A stretch of 64,000 nt of DNA from Bradyrhizobium yuanmingense (GCF_029167105.1 NZ_JARFML010000003.1:186001-250000), one strand, 5' to 3'; shown: positions 38,886 through 48,032, counted from the first letter of the stretch. The notes: a model not told the origin generated them from the letters alone. Numbers and translations: made by a program.

Positions 38886-39068
38886 ATGGGTATCGAGCGG
38901 ATGCACACGCCCAGATATTGGCAAATGCGCGCTGAAGAGTTTCGCACGAAGGCCGACAACGCCGAGCATAGTCAGATCCGAGAAACATTGCGCAAGGCTG
39001 CCCAAAGTTACGATGAACTAGCCAAGCGCGCCGAGCAAATTCGAACCGTGCAGGACGCCGCCGAGTAA
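38886..39068 (+). CDS. small helical protein, same family as 31628-31828
   Basis: 60 residues: MGIERMHTPRYWQMRAEEFR, then KAAQSYDELAKRAEQIR. The W-x-x-RAEE-x-R-x-KA ... YDELAKRAE layout matches the protein at 31628. GGGGAG lies seven bases before the ATG at 38886; an upstream TTG at 38856 is less likely. Function unknown. Confidence 0.6.
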   Translation: MGIERMHTPRYWQMRAEEFRTKADNAEHSQIRETLRKAAQSYDELAKRAEQIRTVQDAAE

Positions 39069-39704
39069 GGCCTTAGTTGGCGCCATGCCCTAGATCTAAC
39101 TCAAACGACCGCCGCATGAAACCCCGGGGTTGGACAGTCGAACGCTGCAGCCATGCTTCCTTCCTAGGGCACGGACCAGGTGACGAGACCATGACCGAGG
39201 GACAGAATGTTCTGCGGGTTAGGGGAGGCCGGCCCCACCCATCTTACGATCCTCGAAATTACTCCGGCTCCGGCGTGCGCTTCAAATAACAGATTAACGC
39301 CATTGCAGGGAATGAAATCAGCTATGGCGCAGACCGACCTTCTGCACTTGCCGTTTCGCTAAGCAAGACACACGAATAGAAGCAGCCGGGACAAGTGCAA
39401 GAGCCCCGTTCCAGAATTGATCGGCACGATTCCGTTGCCTGCAGCAACTGGGCGCTTCGGATGATGTTGCCGGGTGACGAGGCCTGCGGGACGAGAAAAC
39501 AGTAGCCTCTCGTTCGCTTTCGGCCCAGAACTACTCCGCCACGCCGCCGCGATCGCAGATATCCACTTGAGCAATGACTAGAAGCCACATCCTATCAGGC
39601 GGATACGCCGTCCCGGGCCGATGAAAGTCTCGCGGGCGTCTTTGCGAAGTTAGGAACGAGCTCTGGGCTTCCTATTCCTTTTAGACGCAATCGGGAGCCT
39701 CATC
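39069..39704. other. 636 bases without recognisable genes
   Basis: A frame at 39077-39289 ends with GGRPHPSYDPRNYSGSGVRF, of unknown origin. Minus-strand frames at 39322-39588 lack motifs. Probably decayed sequence. Confidence 0.45.
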
Positions 39705-39823
39705 ATGGCGACGCAAATCGTGATGGATCACAGCGGCGACAGCAGGCACTTCTAACCAGGATCACCTCTTTCGATCCGACCGCCGAAGAGACGTTGTTCT
39801 TCCCTCGGCTGGTCGGCGGGTGA
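39705..39823 (+). pseudogene. remnant of a small conserved protein with internal deletion
   Basis: An ATG opens MATQIVMDHSGDSRHF and a stop follows at once; in another frame TRITSFDPTAEETLFFPRLV runs to a TGA at 39821. These look like the two ends of one roughly 70-residue protein, with the middle removed and the frame lost. It precedes the next remnant by seven bases, so they were probably one operon. Confidence 0.4.
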
Positions 39824-39830
39824 TCACCAA

Positions 39831-40246
39831 GTGAAGAGAAAGATTGGTCACGTCGGCCGGTGGCCCATTCGAAGCGTGGCGGCTGGTAGGCTGTATCAGG
39901 CAGCTAAGGACGAGAGAACGATTCAGGCTCGTGCGCTACGAGATCTGCGTACTTGGCTTTCGCCCCAGCAAGGTTCGAGTTTGATACGAAGGGGTACTTC
40001 GACGTCCTAGGATGCGATACCGGGAAGCGGTACCTCATCCGGCAGGGAACGTCCGCTAACGTCAACGAGATCGAAGAGTATGGGCGGCGCGGAATCGGGT
40101 GGTGCTTCGTCCTGCTGGGGGCTTGGCCCAGGGTGACGCTCGCCCAGAAAATAGCTCTGAAAACGGACGTGGAGCGCGCCTTGAATATCGCCGACGCAAG
40201 CCATCCGGACCAATCATACTCCAGGGTTCGTGAGCGAAGTCAATGA
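39831..40246 (+). pseudogene. conserved hypothetical protein, one frameshift
   Basis: A GTG at 39831 opens VKRKIGHVGRWPIRSVAAGR, then LYQAAKDERTIQARALRDLR and TWLSPQQ. After a shift near 39965 the frame at 39953-40246 continues FDTKGYFDVLGCDTGKRYLI and RRGIGWCFVLLG. Joined, this is a roughly 135-residue soluble protein of a type I recall from rhizobial islands (GCDTGKRYRIR, GWCFVP, LAQKIALET), function unknown. One indel separates the halves. Confidence 0.45.
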
Positions 40247-40590
40247 CATGGCGTGGAGCCCCACAGTGAGCCGTGCCGACTTGGGTCAGGCGAAAGGCGT
40301 GGTTCCGAGGCGGGTACTGAATTCCATTGTGGAAGGCCGACGGCCCAGCCACTCCAGCTGTCAGATCAGGCCTGAATTGTCCTGGAGCGGCTGCCAGGCG
40401 AGGGGCACCTTTTCTCCGGCCGCGAGTCCAGCCTCGGGGAAGGCACCGCCGGGGGGCGCTGGGCCGGCATTCTCCCAAAGGACAAGGCCGCGTATGTCCC
40501 CCGCGGCCCCGTCCCAAAGGACACCTTGGGCCTGATGGTCACCGAATTCTGTAATGACGTCGGGTTGCGGGTTTTCTCCAATGGGCTACG
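40247..40590. other. 344 bases without recognisable genes
   Basis: Only GC-rich chance frames on both strands. Confidence 0.5.
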
Positions 40591-40836
40591 ATGCAACCTA
40601 CTTTAGAATTTTGTATTTGGACCTACCCATTGGCAACAAGCATTGAATCGATCGTTTCGGCTTATGTTCGTCTGAAGAACCGGCAAGCCTTGGAAAATAT
40701 GCGAGACCTTCGGCGCCACTTGCTCGAGCAGCTACGGTCCACATCAGGCATTAATCCAACTGACTCTCGGGATGCTTTACTTGATGATCTCCGAGTGATC
40801 GAGGAGGGATTGGAGCAGCTCCAGCTGAGGCACTAA
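40591..40836 (+). CDS. small helical hypothetical protein
   Basis: 81 residues. The part from TSIESIVSAYVRLKNRQALE through MRDLRRHLLEQLRSTSGINP to LLDDLRVIEEGLEQLQLRH is coherent and strongly helical; the first 15 residues may not be genuine and an internal start is possible. Unrecognised. It precedes another small helical gene on the same strand. Confidence 0.45.
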   Translation: MQPTLEFCIWTYPLATSIESIVSAYVRLKNRQALENMRDLRRHLLEQLRSTSGINPTDSRDALLDDLRVIEEGLEQLQLRH

Positions 40837-40979
40837 CGGGCGGCCCGCCAGTTCACGGTGGCGAGCCTGTGTTTCGGTTTCGCGGGATGTTCTTACGCAC
40901 CATTGGGCACCTGGCCTGCTCTGCTGATCCAATTTACTTTTTAGTGTAGGCACGTCCACCAACTCTCTCGTGGAGGCGC

Positions 40980-41150
40980 ATGTCGCCCGAAGTAACCCGG
41001 CACATTGCAGAGCAAGAGCAGAGGGTCGCGAATTTTGTCCGCAATGGCTATGATACGACCCAGGCCCAAGAGCTGCTCGATAACTTCTACGAATCTCATA
41101 TGCAGCACATCGCAGACCGTGACCGAATCCTCGGAGAGCTGGGGCAGTAA
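40980..41150 (+). CDS. very small hypothetical protein, 56 residues
   Basis: MSPEVTRHIAEQEQRVANFV, then RNGYDTTQAQELLDNFYES and HIADRDRILGELGQ. Amphipathic helices and an intact frame; GGAGG sits only three bases before the ATG, a short spacing. The style (helical, Glu/Gln-rich, about 55 residues) resembles small Bradyrhizobium proteins of unknown function. Confidence 0.5.
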   Translation: MSPEVTRHIAEQEQRVANFVRNGYDTTQAQELLDNFYESHMQHIADRDRILGELGQ

Positions 41151-41697
41151 GGCCGCTTCAGCAGGCAGCTCCGGCGCTGATCTGTTCCGACCTTTAGCGG
41201 CCTAGTTCGAATTTGAGGGACCTGTTTTGCGGAGGCATAAACGGGCATGCGCGATTCTTACCAATCTTGTCAGTGCGGCGCGGTCTACATCTGAACCGAG
41301 GCAATGGCCTCGTCGGCAGATCGCCAGGAAGGGGACCACGGCAGAGGGAATGCCAGTCAGACGCTTTTTGGCCGGCAAGAGGCTTGAGTCAGATCGAGGG
41401 GGCGGGCCAAGAGTGGAATTTCAGTCATCGGTTGTCGAAATTTGTTCGTCCTGCCGCGGGATGATTGTGGTGACCAAAGCCACAAGTGAATGGGAGCACT
41501 CCCTCGTACAGAAGCCCTGGCGCCCAAGTCCCCTTCACAGGGACCGATCCATTCTCTGTTCTACGCTTTCCTGATCGTTTGAGCGAGGACGTGCCCAATC
41601 ATGCGATGCAGGAGAGTGGATACTTTATGCGAATGTAAGTCTCTGCAAATGATGATTGGTCTGCTCGTATGAGCTCCACCACAGCTGAAAAGCGTCG
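41151..41697. other. non-coding stretch upstream of the integrase module
   Basis: No recognisable gene. A segment near 41350 reads MPVRRFLAGKRLESD, similar to the start of a small rhizobial protein type, but it is not maintained. The promoter of the HTH/integrase pair must lie at the right end. Confidence 0.4.
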
Positions 41698-42057
41698 ATG
41701 CCAGATCGAGCGCAACCTGAAATTACACCTGATACACCTCTTCGCCTTGCTGATGCCGTGAAGAGAGCGTTTCCTCTAGGAGGAATGACTGTCGCGGGAT
41801 TGCGCCGTGAGCGTGATCGTAGCCGGTTGATCATCGAGAAGATTGCCGGCAAGGAATTTACAACGCTGGCGTATATCGAACGGATGCGAGAGCTATGCCG
41901 CGAAGAAGCAAGGGCGCCAGACTCCAGCTCAAGGCCACCCGCCGCGATAAAAACGGAAAGGTCACTCACCAAGCAACATGGATCATCAGAGACAACGGAC
42001 GGGATGTCAGCACAGGCTGCGCTCCAGATGAGATTGCGGTCGCAGAAGAAAGACTAA
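41698..42057 (+). CDS. helix-turn-helix protein overlapping the integrase gene
   Basis: 119 residues. RLADAVKRAFPLGGMTVAGL, RRERDRSRLIIEKIAGKEFT and TLAYIERMRELC look like an excisionase/MerR-like winged helix that reads DNA. Similar small ORFs directly precede tyrosine integrases in bradyrhizobial islands. Its 3' 163 bases overlap the integrase start in another frame; the C-terminal 40 residues inside the overlap are low-complexity and may not matter. Likely helps directionality or regulation of the integrase. Confidence 0.6.
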   Translation: MPDRAQPEITPDTPLRLADAVKRAFPLGGMTVAGLRRERDRSRLIIEKIAGKEFTTLAYIERMRELCREEARAPDSSSRPPAAIKTERSLTKQHGSSETTDGMSAQAALQMRLRSQKKD

Positions 42058-43148
42058 GGGACTACATAACCTCCAAGCACACCCCGAAGCGACGAGTTCG
42101 GCACATAGACGATATCGCAATTGCAGATGTCCTCTCGATTTATTTGGATGCGCAACTAGACAAGCTTCGCAGTCGCTTCAATGTCCACTTCGAAAACGAA
42201 GATACCATCCCCGACGTCCGTAAGCTCAAGAAGCGAATCGAACGATTGAATGATTGGTGGGGCGCAAAAATGCTTGGCGAGGTCAATGGTGAAGCATGTC
42301 GCTCCTACACCAAAAAACGTCGCCAAAGGGGCGGTGCTCGCCGAGACCTTGAAGATCTCCGTGCCGCCATCGGTCACCATGCAGACGAAGGGTATCATCG
42401 GGAAATCGTGAAGGTCTCTCTGCCTGAGAAGGGTGAGCCGAGAGACAAGTGGTTGACGCGCAGCGATGCGGCCAAACTGATCTGGACCTGCTGGCGCTAT
42501 CGCGAAATGCAGAAGGGCTCGCGTCAGCCGTTGAATGATATAAAGGTCCCAACGAGCAAACGCCCACTCCGACATCTTGCTCGCTTCATCTTATTGGGAA
42601 TTTACAGCGGCACCCGTGCGGGGGCTATCGCAACCGCATCTCCTATCCCAGCGCTTGGTCGCTCATACGTGGATCTGGAGCGAGGTCGCTATTACCGTCT
42701 GAAGCAGGGCGCCGCGAAAACCAACAAGCGACAGCCGACTGTGCCGATCCCGGTGCGCTTGCTTGCTCACCTGCGGCGCTGGCATCGGATTGATCCAGAG
42801 GCAAAGCACTTTGTCGAGTACAATTCAAAGCCTGTGAACTCGGTAAAAACGGCATTCAGGACTGCCGTTAGGCTTGCCGGAATTGGTCCAGGAATCTCAC
42901 CTCACACTTTGCGGCACACCGCAGCGACTTGGCTCATGCAGAGAGGTGCGGATCCTTGGCAGGTCGCAGGTTATCTCGGAATGTCGCTCGAGGTGCTACT
43001 CAACACGTACGGCCATCACCATCCCGACTATTTGTCCGATGCGGTTGAGAAAATAGCCAAGCGCGGACCAGCCGGCGAACGAAAGGAGCACGTTTCTGGT
43101 GCGGTTTCTGGTGCGGTGATCCCGATGAAGCGAAACGACTCCTCGTAA
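41895..43148 (+). CDS. tyrosine recombinase/site-specific integrase
   Basis: 417 residues. Catalytic residues of the tyrosine recombinase fold are visible: Arg in GIYSGTRAGAI (about 240), HTLRHTAATWLMQRG (His about 337, Arg about 340) and the nucleophile Tyr in LLNTYGHHHPDYL (about 372). The start MPRRSKGARLQLKATRRDKN matches related integrases and is kept although it overlaps the previous gene. It ends 14 bases before the 3' end of the tRNA gene, the normal position for an integrase that uses a tRNA 3' end as attachment site. No frameshift, so it may still be active. Confidence 0.92.
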   Translation: MPRRSKGARLQLKATRRDKNGKVTHQATWIIRDNGRDVSTGCAPDEIAVAEERLRDYITSKHTPKRRVRHIDDIAIADVLSIYLDAQLDKLRSRFNVHFENEDTIPDVRKLKKRIERLNDWWGAKMLGEVNGEACRSYTKKRRQRGGARRDLEDLRAAIGHHADEGYHREIVKVSLPEKGEPRDKWLTRSDAAKLIWTCWRYREMQKGSRQPLNDIKVPTSKRPLRHLARFILLGIYSGTRAGAIATASPIPALGRSYVDLERGRYYRLKQGAAKTNKRQPTVPIPVRLLAHLRRWHRIDPEAKHFVEYNSKPVNSVKTAFRTAVRLAGIGPGISPHTLRHTAATWLMQRGADPWQVAGYLGMSLEVLLNTYGHHHPDYLSDAVEKIAKRGPAGERKEHVSGAVSGAVIPMKRNDSS

Positions 43149-43162
43149 GTCTTTGATTTCAT

Positions 43163-43238
43163 TGGTGGGCCCGGCAGGACTCGAACCTGCAACCAGACCG
43201 TTATGAGCGGCCGGCTCTAACCATTGAGCTACAGGCCC
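43163..43238 (-). tRNA. tRNA with CAU anticodon, probably tRNA-Ile2, CCA encoded
   Basis: Minus-strand 76-base cloverleaf: acceptor GGGCCTG pairing with CGGGCCC, D stem GCTC/GAGC, anticodon stem GGCCG/CGGTC with loop CTCATAA, T stem GCAGG/CCTGC with TTCGAGT, then A and CCA. The CAU anticodon means Met or lysidine-modified Ile2; the body resembles E. coli IleX (AGCTCA-TGGTTAGAGC, TGGTTGCAGG) more than elongator Met. Its 3' end faces the integrase and is the likely attachment site. No second copy of the 3' end was seen in this window. Confidence 0.9.
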
Positions 43239-43580
43239 CGCCGCGAGGCGGCCGCGTGCTAAGCGCGGCCGGCAACGGTGCGCGGTTCGTTTACAGGGCC
43301 GGAGGCGGGGGTGCAATGCTGGCTCTGGGCGGATAGGAACGCCGGCACGGCCTCATGGGTCGTTTTCGAATACCCGAAATTTGCCAATGATGCCTGTATA
43401 ACCCTGTTTTGCCCGACGGAGCAAGCCGCCTTTTCGGGAGGTTTTTCAGTGTGGGTGGTAACCCATTGAAATCACTGGACCCGTCTACTGTGCATGGGGT
43501 TGTTTTCGCAGTTTTGTTTTGAGAGGGCCTGTTGGCCCCCTCGAACATGGTGCGGCTGCGCTCGGCGGCACGGCCGCCGC
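43239..43580. other. intergenic region between the tRNA and the TctC gene
   Basis: No gene. It holds the promoter side of the leftward tRNA gene and the tail of the leftward TctC gene. A hairpin GAGGGCC-TGTT-GGCCCCCTC near 43520 lacks a U-tract on either strand, so I do not call it a terminator. Confidence 0.5.
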
Positions 43581-44555
43581 CTAGTCCACCGAGACCCCGG
43601 CGAACTCGACCACCTTGCGCCACTTCGCGGTCTCGTTCGCGACCAGCTTGCCGAACTCGGCCGGCGTCATCGGCTTGGGGATGCCGCCGGTCTCGGCGAG
43701 CTTCGCCACCAGCTTCGGGTCCTTCAGTGCTTCGCCGACGGCCTTGTTGAGGATCTCGATCACCTCGGGCGGGGTGCCCTTCGGCGCGGAGATGCCGTAG
43801 AAGCCGACCGATTCGAAGCCCGGCACGGTCTCGGCGATTGAGGGCACGTCGGGCACGCTCGGCCAGCGCTGCGGCGAGGTCACCCCGAGCGCGCGGACGT
43901 TGCCGCCCTTCACCTGCTCCATTGCCGAGGGCAGATTGTCGAAGATCAGCTGCACCTTGTTGGAGATGATGTCGGGGAAGGCGACGGCCGAGCCGCGATA
44001 GGGCACGTGCACCATGTCGCACTTCGTCATCGCCTTGAACAGCTCGGCCGACATGTGCACCGAGGTGCCGTTGCCGGAGGAGGCATAGGTGATCTTGCCG
44101 GGATTGGCCTTGCAATAATCGATGAACTCCTGAACCGTCTTCGGCGGAAACGCGTTGGAGACGACCAGCATGTTGGTGAGCTGCATGATGCTGGCCACCG
44201 GGGTGGTGTCGCGCAAAGAGTCGAACGGCAGCTTCTTGTAGAGCGAGGTCGAGATCGCGTTGTTCGGCGCGACGAACAGCAGCGTGTAGCCGTCCGGCGG
44301 GGCGTTGATCGCAGCGGCGGCGGCGATGTTGCCGCCGGAGCCGGTGCGGTTCTCGACGATGAATTGCTGGCCGAGCCGCTCCGACAGCCACTGCGCCATG
44401 ATCCGCGCCACGATGTCGACCGGGCCGCCGGGGGAAAAGCCGATCAGCCAGTGTACGGGACGATCGGGATAGGCTGCGGCGGCGGGAGGGGTGGCGCTGA
44501 AAAGACCCAACAGCACTGCGAGCCCGAAAACACCGTGACGCAAAATTCGCAACAT
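43581..44555 (-). CDS. tripartite tricarboxylate transporter substrate-binding protein (TctC/Bug)
   Basis: 324 residues. A signal peptide (LRILRHGVFGLAVLLGLFSA, cut near AAAA/YPDRP) precedes a Bug-type periplasmic binding protein: YPDRPVHWLIGFSPGGPVDI, RTGSGGNIAAAAAINAPPDG and VPYRGSAVAFPDIISNKVQL. It captures a carboxylate for a TctAB permease, which is not encoded here. GGGAGGT precedes the ATG at 44555; the frame's upstream extension to 44591 is not needed. Divergent from the TAXI gene across 107 bases. Confidence 0.88.
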   Translation of the reverse strand: MLRILRHGVFGLAVLLGLFSATPPAAAAYPDRPVHWLIGFSPGGPVDIVARIMAQWLSERLGQQFIVENRTGSGGNIAAAAAINAPPDGYTLLFVAPNNAISTSLYKKLPFDSLRDTTPVASIMQLTNMLVVSNAFPPKTVQEFIDYCKANPGKITYASSGNGTSVHMSAELFKAMTKCDMVHVPYRGSAVAFPDIISNKVQLIFDNLPSAMEQVKGGNVRALGVTSPQRWPSVPDVPSIAETVPGFESVGFYGISAPKGTPPEVIEILNKAVGEALKDPKLVAKLAETGGIPKPMTPAEFGKLVANETAKWRKVVEFAGVSVD

Positions 44556-44662
44556 GACACCTCCCATTGTTCTATTGTCGTTGCGCGGCATGCTTTCATA
44601 AAAACCGGCGGCTGCCTACATCGCCGCAAGTCGGTGTTGACGCAGACCCGTCAGGGACGACC

Positions 44663-45637
44663 ATGAGATTCGCGATGATCCTTCTCGGTGCGGCGCTGCT
44701 CGCCAGCCCCGCCACCGCCCAGACCGGAGGCACGGCCATTCCGACCGCGACGATCAGCTCGACGCTCAGTCTGGGAACCGCGACGCCCGGCGGCGGCTTC
44801 CCGCTCTATGGCAACGCCTTCGCGGAGCTGATGAACGCGGCCGATCCGCAAATCATCATCGCCCCGCGCAACACCAAAGGCAGCAACGAGAACATCCCGC
44901 TCTTGGAGAAGGGCGAGCTCGATCTCGCGCTGGTCGCGGGCGAGCCGGCCTACGAGGCCTTCGCCGGCATCGGCCGGGCGAAGGTAGCGTTGAAGATCCT
45001 CACGGCGATCTATTCCAACCCCGGCATGTTCGTGGTGCGCGCCGACAGCCCGTACACGACCATCCGCGATCTCGTCGGTCAGCCCGTCGCGTTCGGCGCC
45101 AGGGGCTCGGGCCTGCCGATCCTGGCTCGCTATGTGCTCGATGGTCTCGGCCTCAAGCAGGACGAGGACTTCAAGGCTGTTTATCTCGACCGCGCCAGCG
45201 ACGGCCCCGCGATGGTCGAGGACGGCCGCGTCGCTGCGCTCTGGGGCGCCGGCATCGGCTGGCCCGGCTTTGCCGCGGTCGCCGCGAGCGCGTCGGGCGC
45301 GCGCTTCATCGCGCCAGTAGCGGACGAGATCGCCCGCATCCGCGCCAAGCATGCGTTCCTGAAGCCGCTGACCGTGCCGGCCGGCTCCTACCCGAAGCAG
45401 ACCGAGCCGATCGCCTCGCTCGGTTCCTGGAGCTTCATCCTCACGCGCGAGGATCTGCCTGACGACGTCGCCTACCGTCTCGCCAAGACGCTGCACGGCG
45501 TCGAGGCGACGTTCTGCAGGAAGCTCGCGCAGGCCTGCGAGACCACCGCCACGAACACCGTCGCGGCGGCGCCGAGGCCGGAGCTGCTTCATCCGGGCGT
45601 CGCTAAGTACTTCCGTGAGATTGGCGTGATGAAATAG
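44663..45637 (+). CDS. TAXI-family TRAP transporter solute-binding protein
   Basis: 324 residues with signal peptide MRFAMILLGAALLASPATAQ. The mature part has LGTATPGGGFPLYGNAFAEL, APRNTKGSNENIPLLEKGEL and VAFGARGSGLPILARYVLDG, the TAXI (TRAP-associated extracytoplasmic immunogenic protein) pattern. It binds a small organic solute, perhaps an amino acid or carboxylate. No TRAP membrane subunits follow. The frame extends upstream to 44567 but the signal peptide fixes the start at 44663. Convergent with the next gene across an inverted repeat. Confidence 0.82.
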   Translation: MRFAMILLGAALLASPATAQTGGTAIPTATISSTLSLGTATPGGGFPLYGNAFAELMNAADPQIIIAPRNTKGSNENIPLLEKGELDLALVAGEPAYEAFAGIGRAKVALKILTAIYSNPGMFVVRADSPYTTIRDLVGQPVAFGARGSGLPILARYVLDGLGLKQDEDFKAVYLDRASDGPAMVEDGRVAALWGAGIGWPGFAAVAASASGARFIAPVADEIARIRAKHAFLKPLTVPAGSYPKQTEPIASLGSWSFILTREDLPDDVAYRLAKTLHGVEATFCRKLAQACETTATNTVAAAPRPELLHPGVAKYFREIGVMK

Positions 45638-45648
45638 CTCTCTTACTT

Positions 45649-45791
45649 CCCTTCTCCCCTTGTTGTGGGAGAAGGTGGCGCGAAGCGCCGGATGAGGGGT
45701 TCTCTCCATTCGCAACGCTGTCCGTGAGGAGAGAACCCCTCACCCGGCTTCGCTTCGCGAATCCACCCTCTCCCACAAGGGGGAGAGGGTG
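45649..45791. repeat. long imperfect inverted repeat between convergent genes
   Basis: Arms 45649-45707 and 45728-45791 are near-complementary (about 60 bases each) around a 20-base centre. Each arm also contains inner palindromes (TTGTGGGAGA type and GCGCGAAGCGC). This looks like a dispersed intergenic palindromic element of the kind found in rhizobial genomes, and by position it could terminate both converging transcripts. Confidence 0.65.
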
Positions 45792-45822
45792 CACCGTCAT
45801 CGCGGCCTCATACTCGCCAATC

Positions 45823-47037
45823 TCACTTCTTCACCAGCGGACAGGCCGGGTCCGGCGGGCCGAACGCCTTGTCGCCGGAAATCGTCGTGAGGATCTTGTA
45901 ATAGTCCCAGGGATACTTGCTCTCCTCGGGCGTCTTCACCTGCACCAGCCAGAGATCGTGCACCATCAGATTGTCCTCGCGAAGCTTGCCGTTGCGGGCG
46001 AAGAAATCCTCGATCGGCTTCTCGCGCATCTTGGCCGCCACCTTCAGCGGATCGTCGGTGCCGGTCTCCTTGATGGCGTTGAGATAGTGCAACACGCTGG
46101 AATAGACGCCGGCCTGCCACATCGACGGCATCTTGTTCATCTTGGCGAAATAGCGCTTCGACCATTCGCGCGTCTTGTCGTCCATGTCCCAGTAGAACGA
46201 GGTGGTCAGCAGCAGGCCTTGCGCTGCCTGCAGGCCGATGCCGTGGATGTCGGTGATCAGCGCGAGCAGCGCCGCCATCTGCTGGCCGCCCTTGAACACG
46301 CCGAACTCGGCGCCGGTCTTGATCTCGTTCATGTTGTTGGGGGGACCGGCGGCGATGCCGATGATCTTGGCCTTGGAGGCCTGCGCCTGCAGCACGAAGG
46401 AGGAGAGATCGGGCGTCGCCAGCGGCGGCCGCACCGAGCCCAGCACCTTGCCGCCATTGGCGGTGACGACGGCGGAAGCATCGCGCTCCAGCGAATGGCC
46501 GAAGGCGTAATCGTCGGTGATGAAGAACCAGCTGTCGCCGCCGCGCTTGACCACCGCATCCGCAGTGCCGACCGCGAGCGCGCGGGTGTCGAACACCCAT
46601 TGGATGGCGTAAGGCGAGCAGAACTTGCCGTGGAAGTCCGCGGTGCCGGTGGAGTGGGTGATGAACAGCCGCTTCTTCTCGTTGGCGATGGTCTGCACCG
46701 CGAGCCCGACCGCCGAGACCGGCACGTCCACGATCAGATCGACCTGCTCGACGTCGAACCAGCGCCGCGCCAGCGAGGCGCCGATGTCCGCCTTGAGCTG
46801 GTGGTCGCCGATCACGACGCTGATCGGCTTGCCGAGCACCTTGCCGCCGAAATCGTCGATCGCCATCTGCGCCGCGGTCACCGAGCCCTGGCCGGTCGGC
46901 GCCGAGGCCGGGCCGTTCATGTCGGTGAGCACGCCGATCTTGACGACGTCGTCGGAAACCTGCGCCGACGCCGCGCCGGACAGCAGGGTCGCCAGCAAGG
47001 CGGCCGCGACCGGCACTCCAAATCTGATTGGGTTCAC
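45823..47037 (-). CDS. branched-chain amino acid-type ABC transporter substrate-binding protein
   Basis: 404 residues from the GTG at 47037, which has GGAGG nine bases upstream; the longer frame to 47115 is not used. Signal peptide NPIRFGVPVAAALLATLLSG up to AASAQ, then a LivJ-like bilobal domain: VKIGVLTDMNGPASAPTGQG, IVDVPVSAVGLAVQTIANEK and FFITDDYAFGHSLERDASAV. Bradyrhizobia carry many such proteins, often for aromatic or dicarboxylic substrates. No permease or ATPase genes are adjacent. Confidence 0.88.
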   Translation of the reverse strand: MNPIRFGVPVAAALLATLLSGAASAQVSDDVVKIGVLTDMNGPASAPTGQGSVTAAQMAIDDFGGKVLGKPISVVIGDHQLKADIGASLARRWFDVEQVDLIVDVPVSAVGLAVQTIANEKKRLFITHSTGTADFHGKFCSPYAIQWVFDTRALAVGTADAVVKRGGDSWFFITDDYAFGHSLERDASAVVTANGGKVLGSVRPPLATPDLSSFVLQAQASKAKIIGIAAGPPNNMNEIKTGAEFGVFKGGQQMAALLALITDIHGIGLQAAQGLLLTTSFYWDMDDKTREWSKRYFAKMNKMPSMWQAGVYSSVLHYLNAIKETGTDDPLKVAAKMREKPIEDFFARNGKLREDNLMVHDLWLVQVKTPEESKYPWDYYKILTTISGDKAFGPPDPACPLVKK

Positions 47038-47138
47038 GCTCGTCCTCCCTGATCCGGCTCGTTGGCCGGTGTTGCTTGTCCGGGTATGGCCCGGTCGAAT
47101 TGGTTTCTTTTGCAACTATTAGGGGGCTGGCGTCAATG

Positions 47139-48032
47139 TCAGGCTGCGAAGCGGATTTGTCCTGCGGGAGAGGGATCGTAGCCGGTCAGCTCCTCCGCGC
47201 GCTGTCGCAGCCGCCGCTCGTTCAGGAAGCGGAGCAAGGCCTGCATGGCGGGGCGGAAATAGCTGCGCTGCCGCATCGCGAGGTCGAAATTCTCCCAGAC
47301 CAGCGGCACGAAATCGAGACCGGCCGAGCGCGCCGCGGCGCGCGTCGCGATGCCGCAATCGGCCTGGCCGGCGCGAACCAGCTCGGCCAGATCCGGGCCG
47401 GTCAGCGCCGGCGTCTCGATCCGGCGCAAGTCCCGCATCGAGGCGCCGGCGCGCTTGAGCAGCACGTCGAGCAGCATCTGCGCGCCCGTGCCCTGTTGCC
47501 GCATCGCCATCCGGGCCCCGGCTGCGAGCACGTCGGGCAGGCTGTGCAGGTGCTTGGGATTGTCGTGTGGCAGCAGGAGACCTTCTTCGCGGCGGACGAA
47601 CGCGACCAGCACCGCATCATGCAGGTCCGGCGTGGTGCGCAGGGCTTCGACACTGGCATCGCTGGCGAAATTGTCGCCGGCGTCGAGCGCGTGGAAGTGC
47701 ACCGCCGCAGCCATCACCTCATTGCGCTGCAAGCGCTCGAGCCCGCGCGCGCTGCCCTCGCTCATCGATCCGAGCCCGGAGCCGGACTCGCGCAGGCTCC
47801 AATCGAGCAATTCGTCGTGGCTGCCGCCGACGACCGGCGGCGGCTCGGCGATCAACATGCCGGCCGGGCGCGCGAGGCCCGACAGGACCCAGAGGTCGAG
47901 CTCGTGCCGTGGGAACAGCCATTTCCCCGTCACCTTGCTGCAGGGGATCGCACCGGTGGTGACGAGTTCGTAAAGCTTGCGTTCGCCGAGCCGAAGGTAG
48001 TCGGCGGCTTCGCTGGTGGTCAGGAATTCCAT
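47139..48032 (-). CDS. HTH regulator with periplasmic-binding-like domain
   Basis: 297 residues. An excisionase/MerR-like helix-turn-helix (FLTTSEAADYLRLGERKLYE, residues 3-22, then TGKWLFPRHELDLW) is followed by a cytoplasmic binding-protein-like domain (MRQQGTGAQMLLDVLLKRAG, ALTGPDLAELVRAGQADCGI). The same binding-domain type is fused to MoeA at 50314-52263. It is divergent from tupA with 280 bases between, so it probably senses molybdate/tungstate or a related ligand and controls the block to its right. Confidence 0.8.
   Translation of the reverse strand: MEFLTTSEAADYLRLGERKLYELVTTGAIPCSKVTGKWLFPRHELDLWVLSGLARPAGMLIAEPPPVVGGSHDELLDWSLRESGSGLGSMSEGSARGLERLQRNEVMAAAVHFHALDAGDNFASDASVEALRTTPDLHDAVLVAFVRREEGLLLPHDNPKHLHSLPDVLAAGARMAMRQQGTGAQMLLDVLLKRAGASMRDLRRIETPALTGPDLAELVRAGQADCGIATRAAARSAGLDFVPLVWENFDLAMRQRSYFRPAMQALLRFLNERRLRQRAEELTGYDPSPAGQIRFAA

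Noticed and set aside
1..43162. nod, nif or fix structural genes, or nod boxes, expected in a symbiosis island
   Set aside because: None recognised in this window; the symbiosis-island label therefore remains an inference from style and tRNA/integrase context.
43515..43550. Hairpin GAGGGCC-TGTT-GGCCCCCTC as a terminator of the TctC gene
   Set aside because: No U-tract on the relevant side on either strand.
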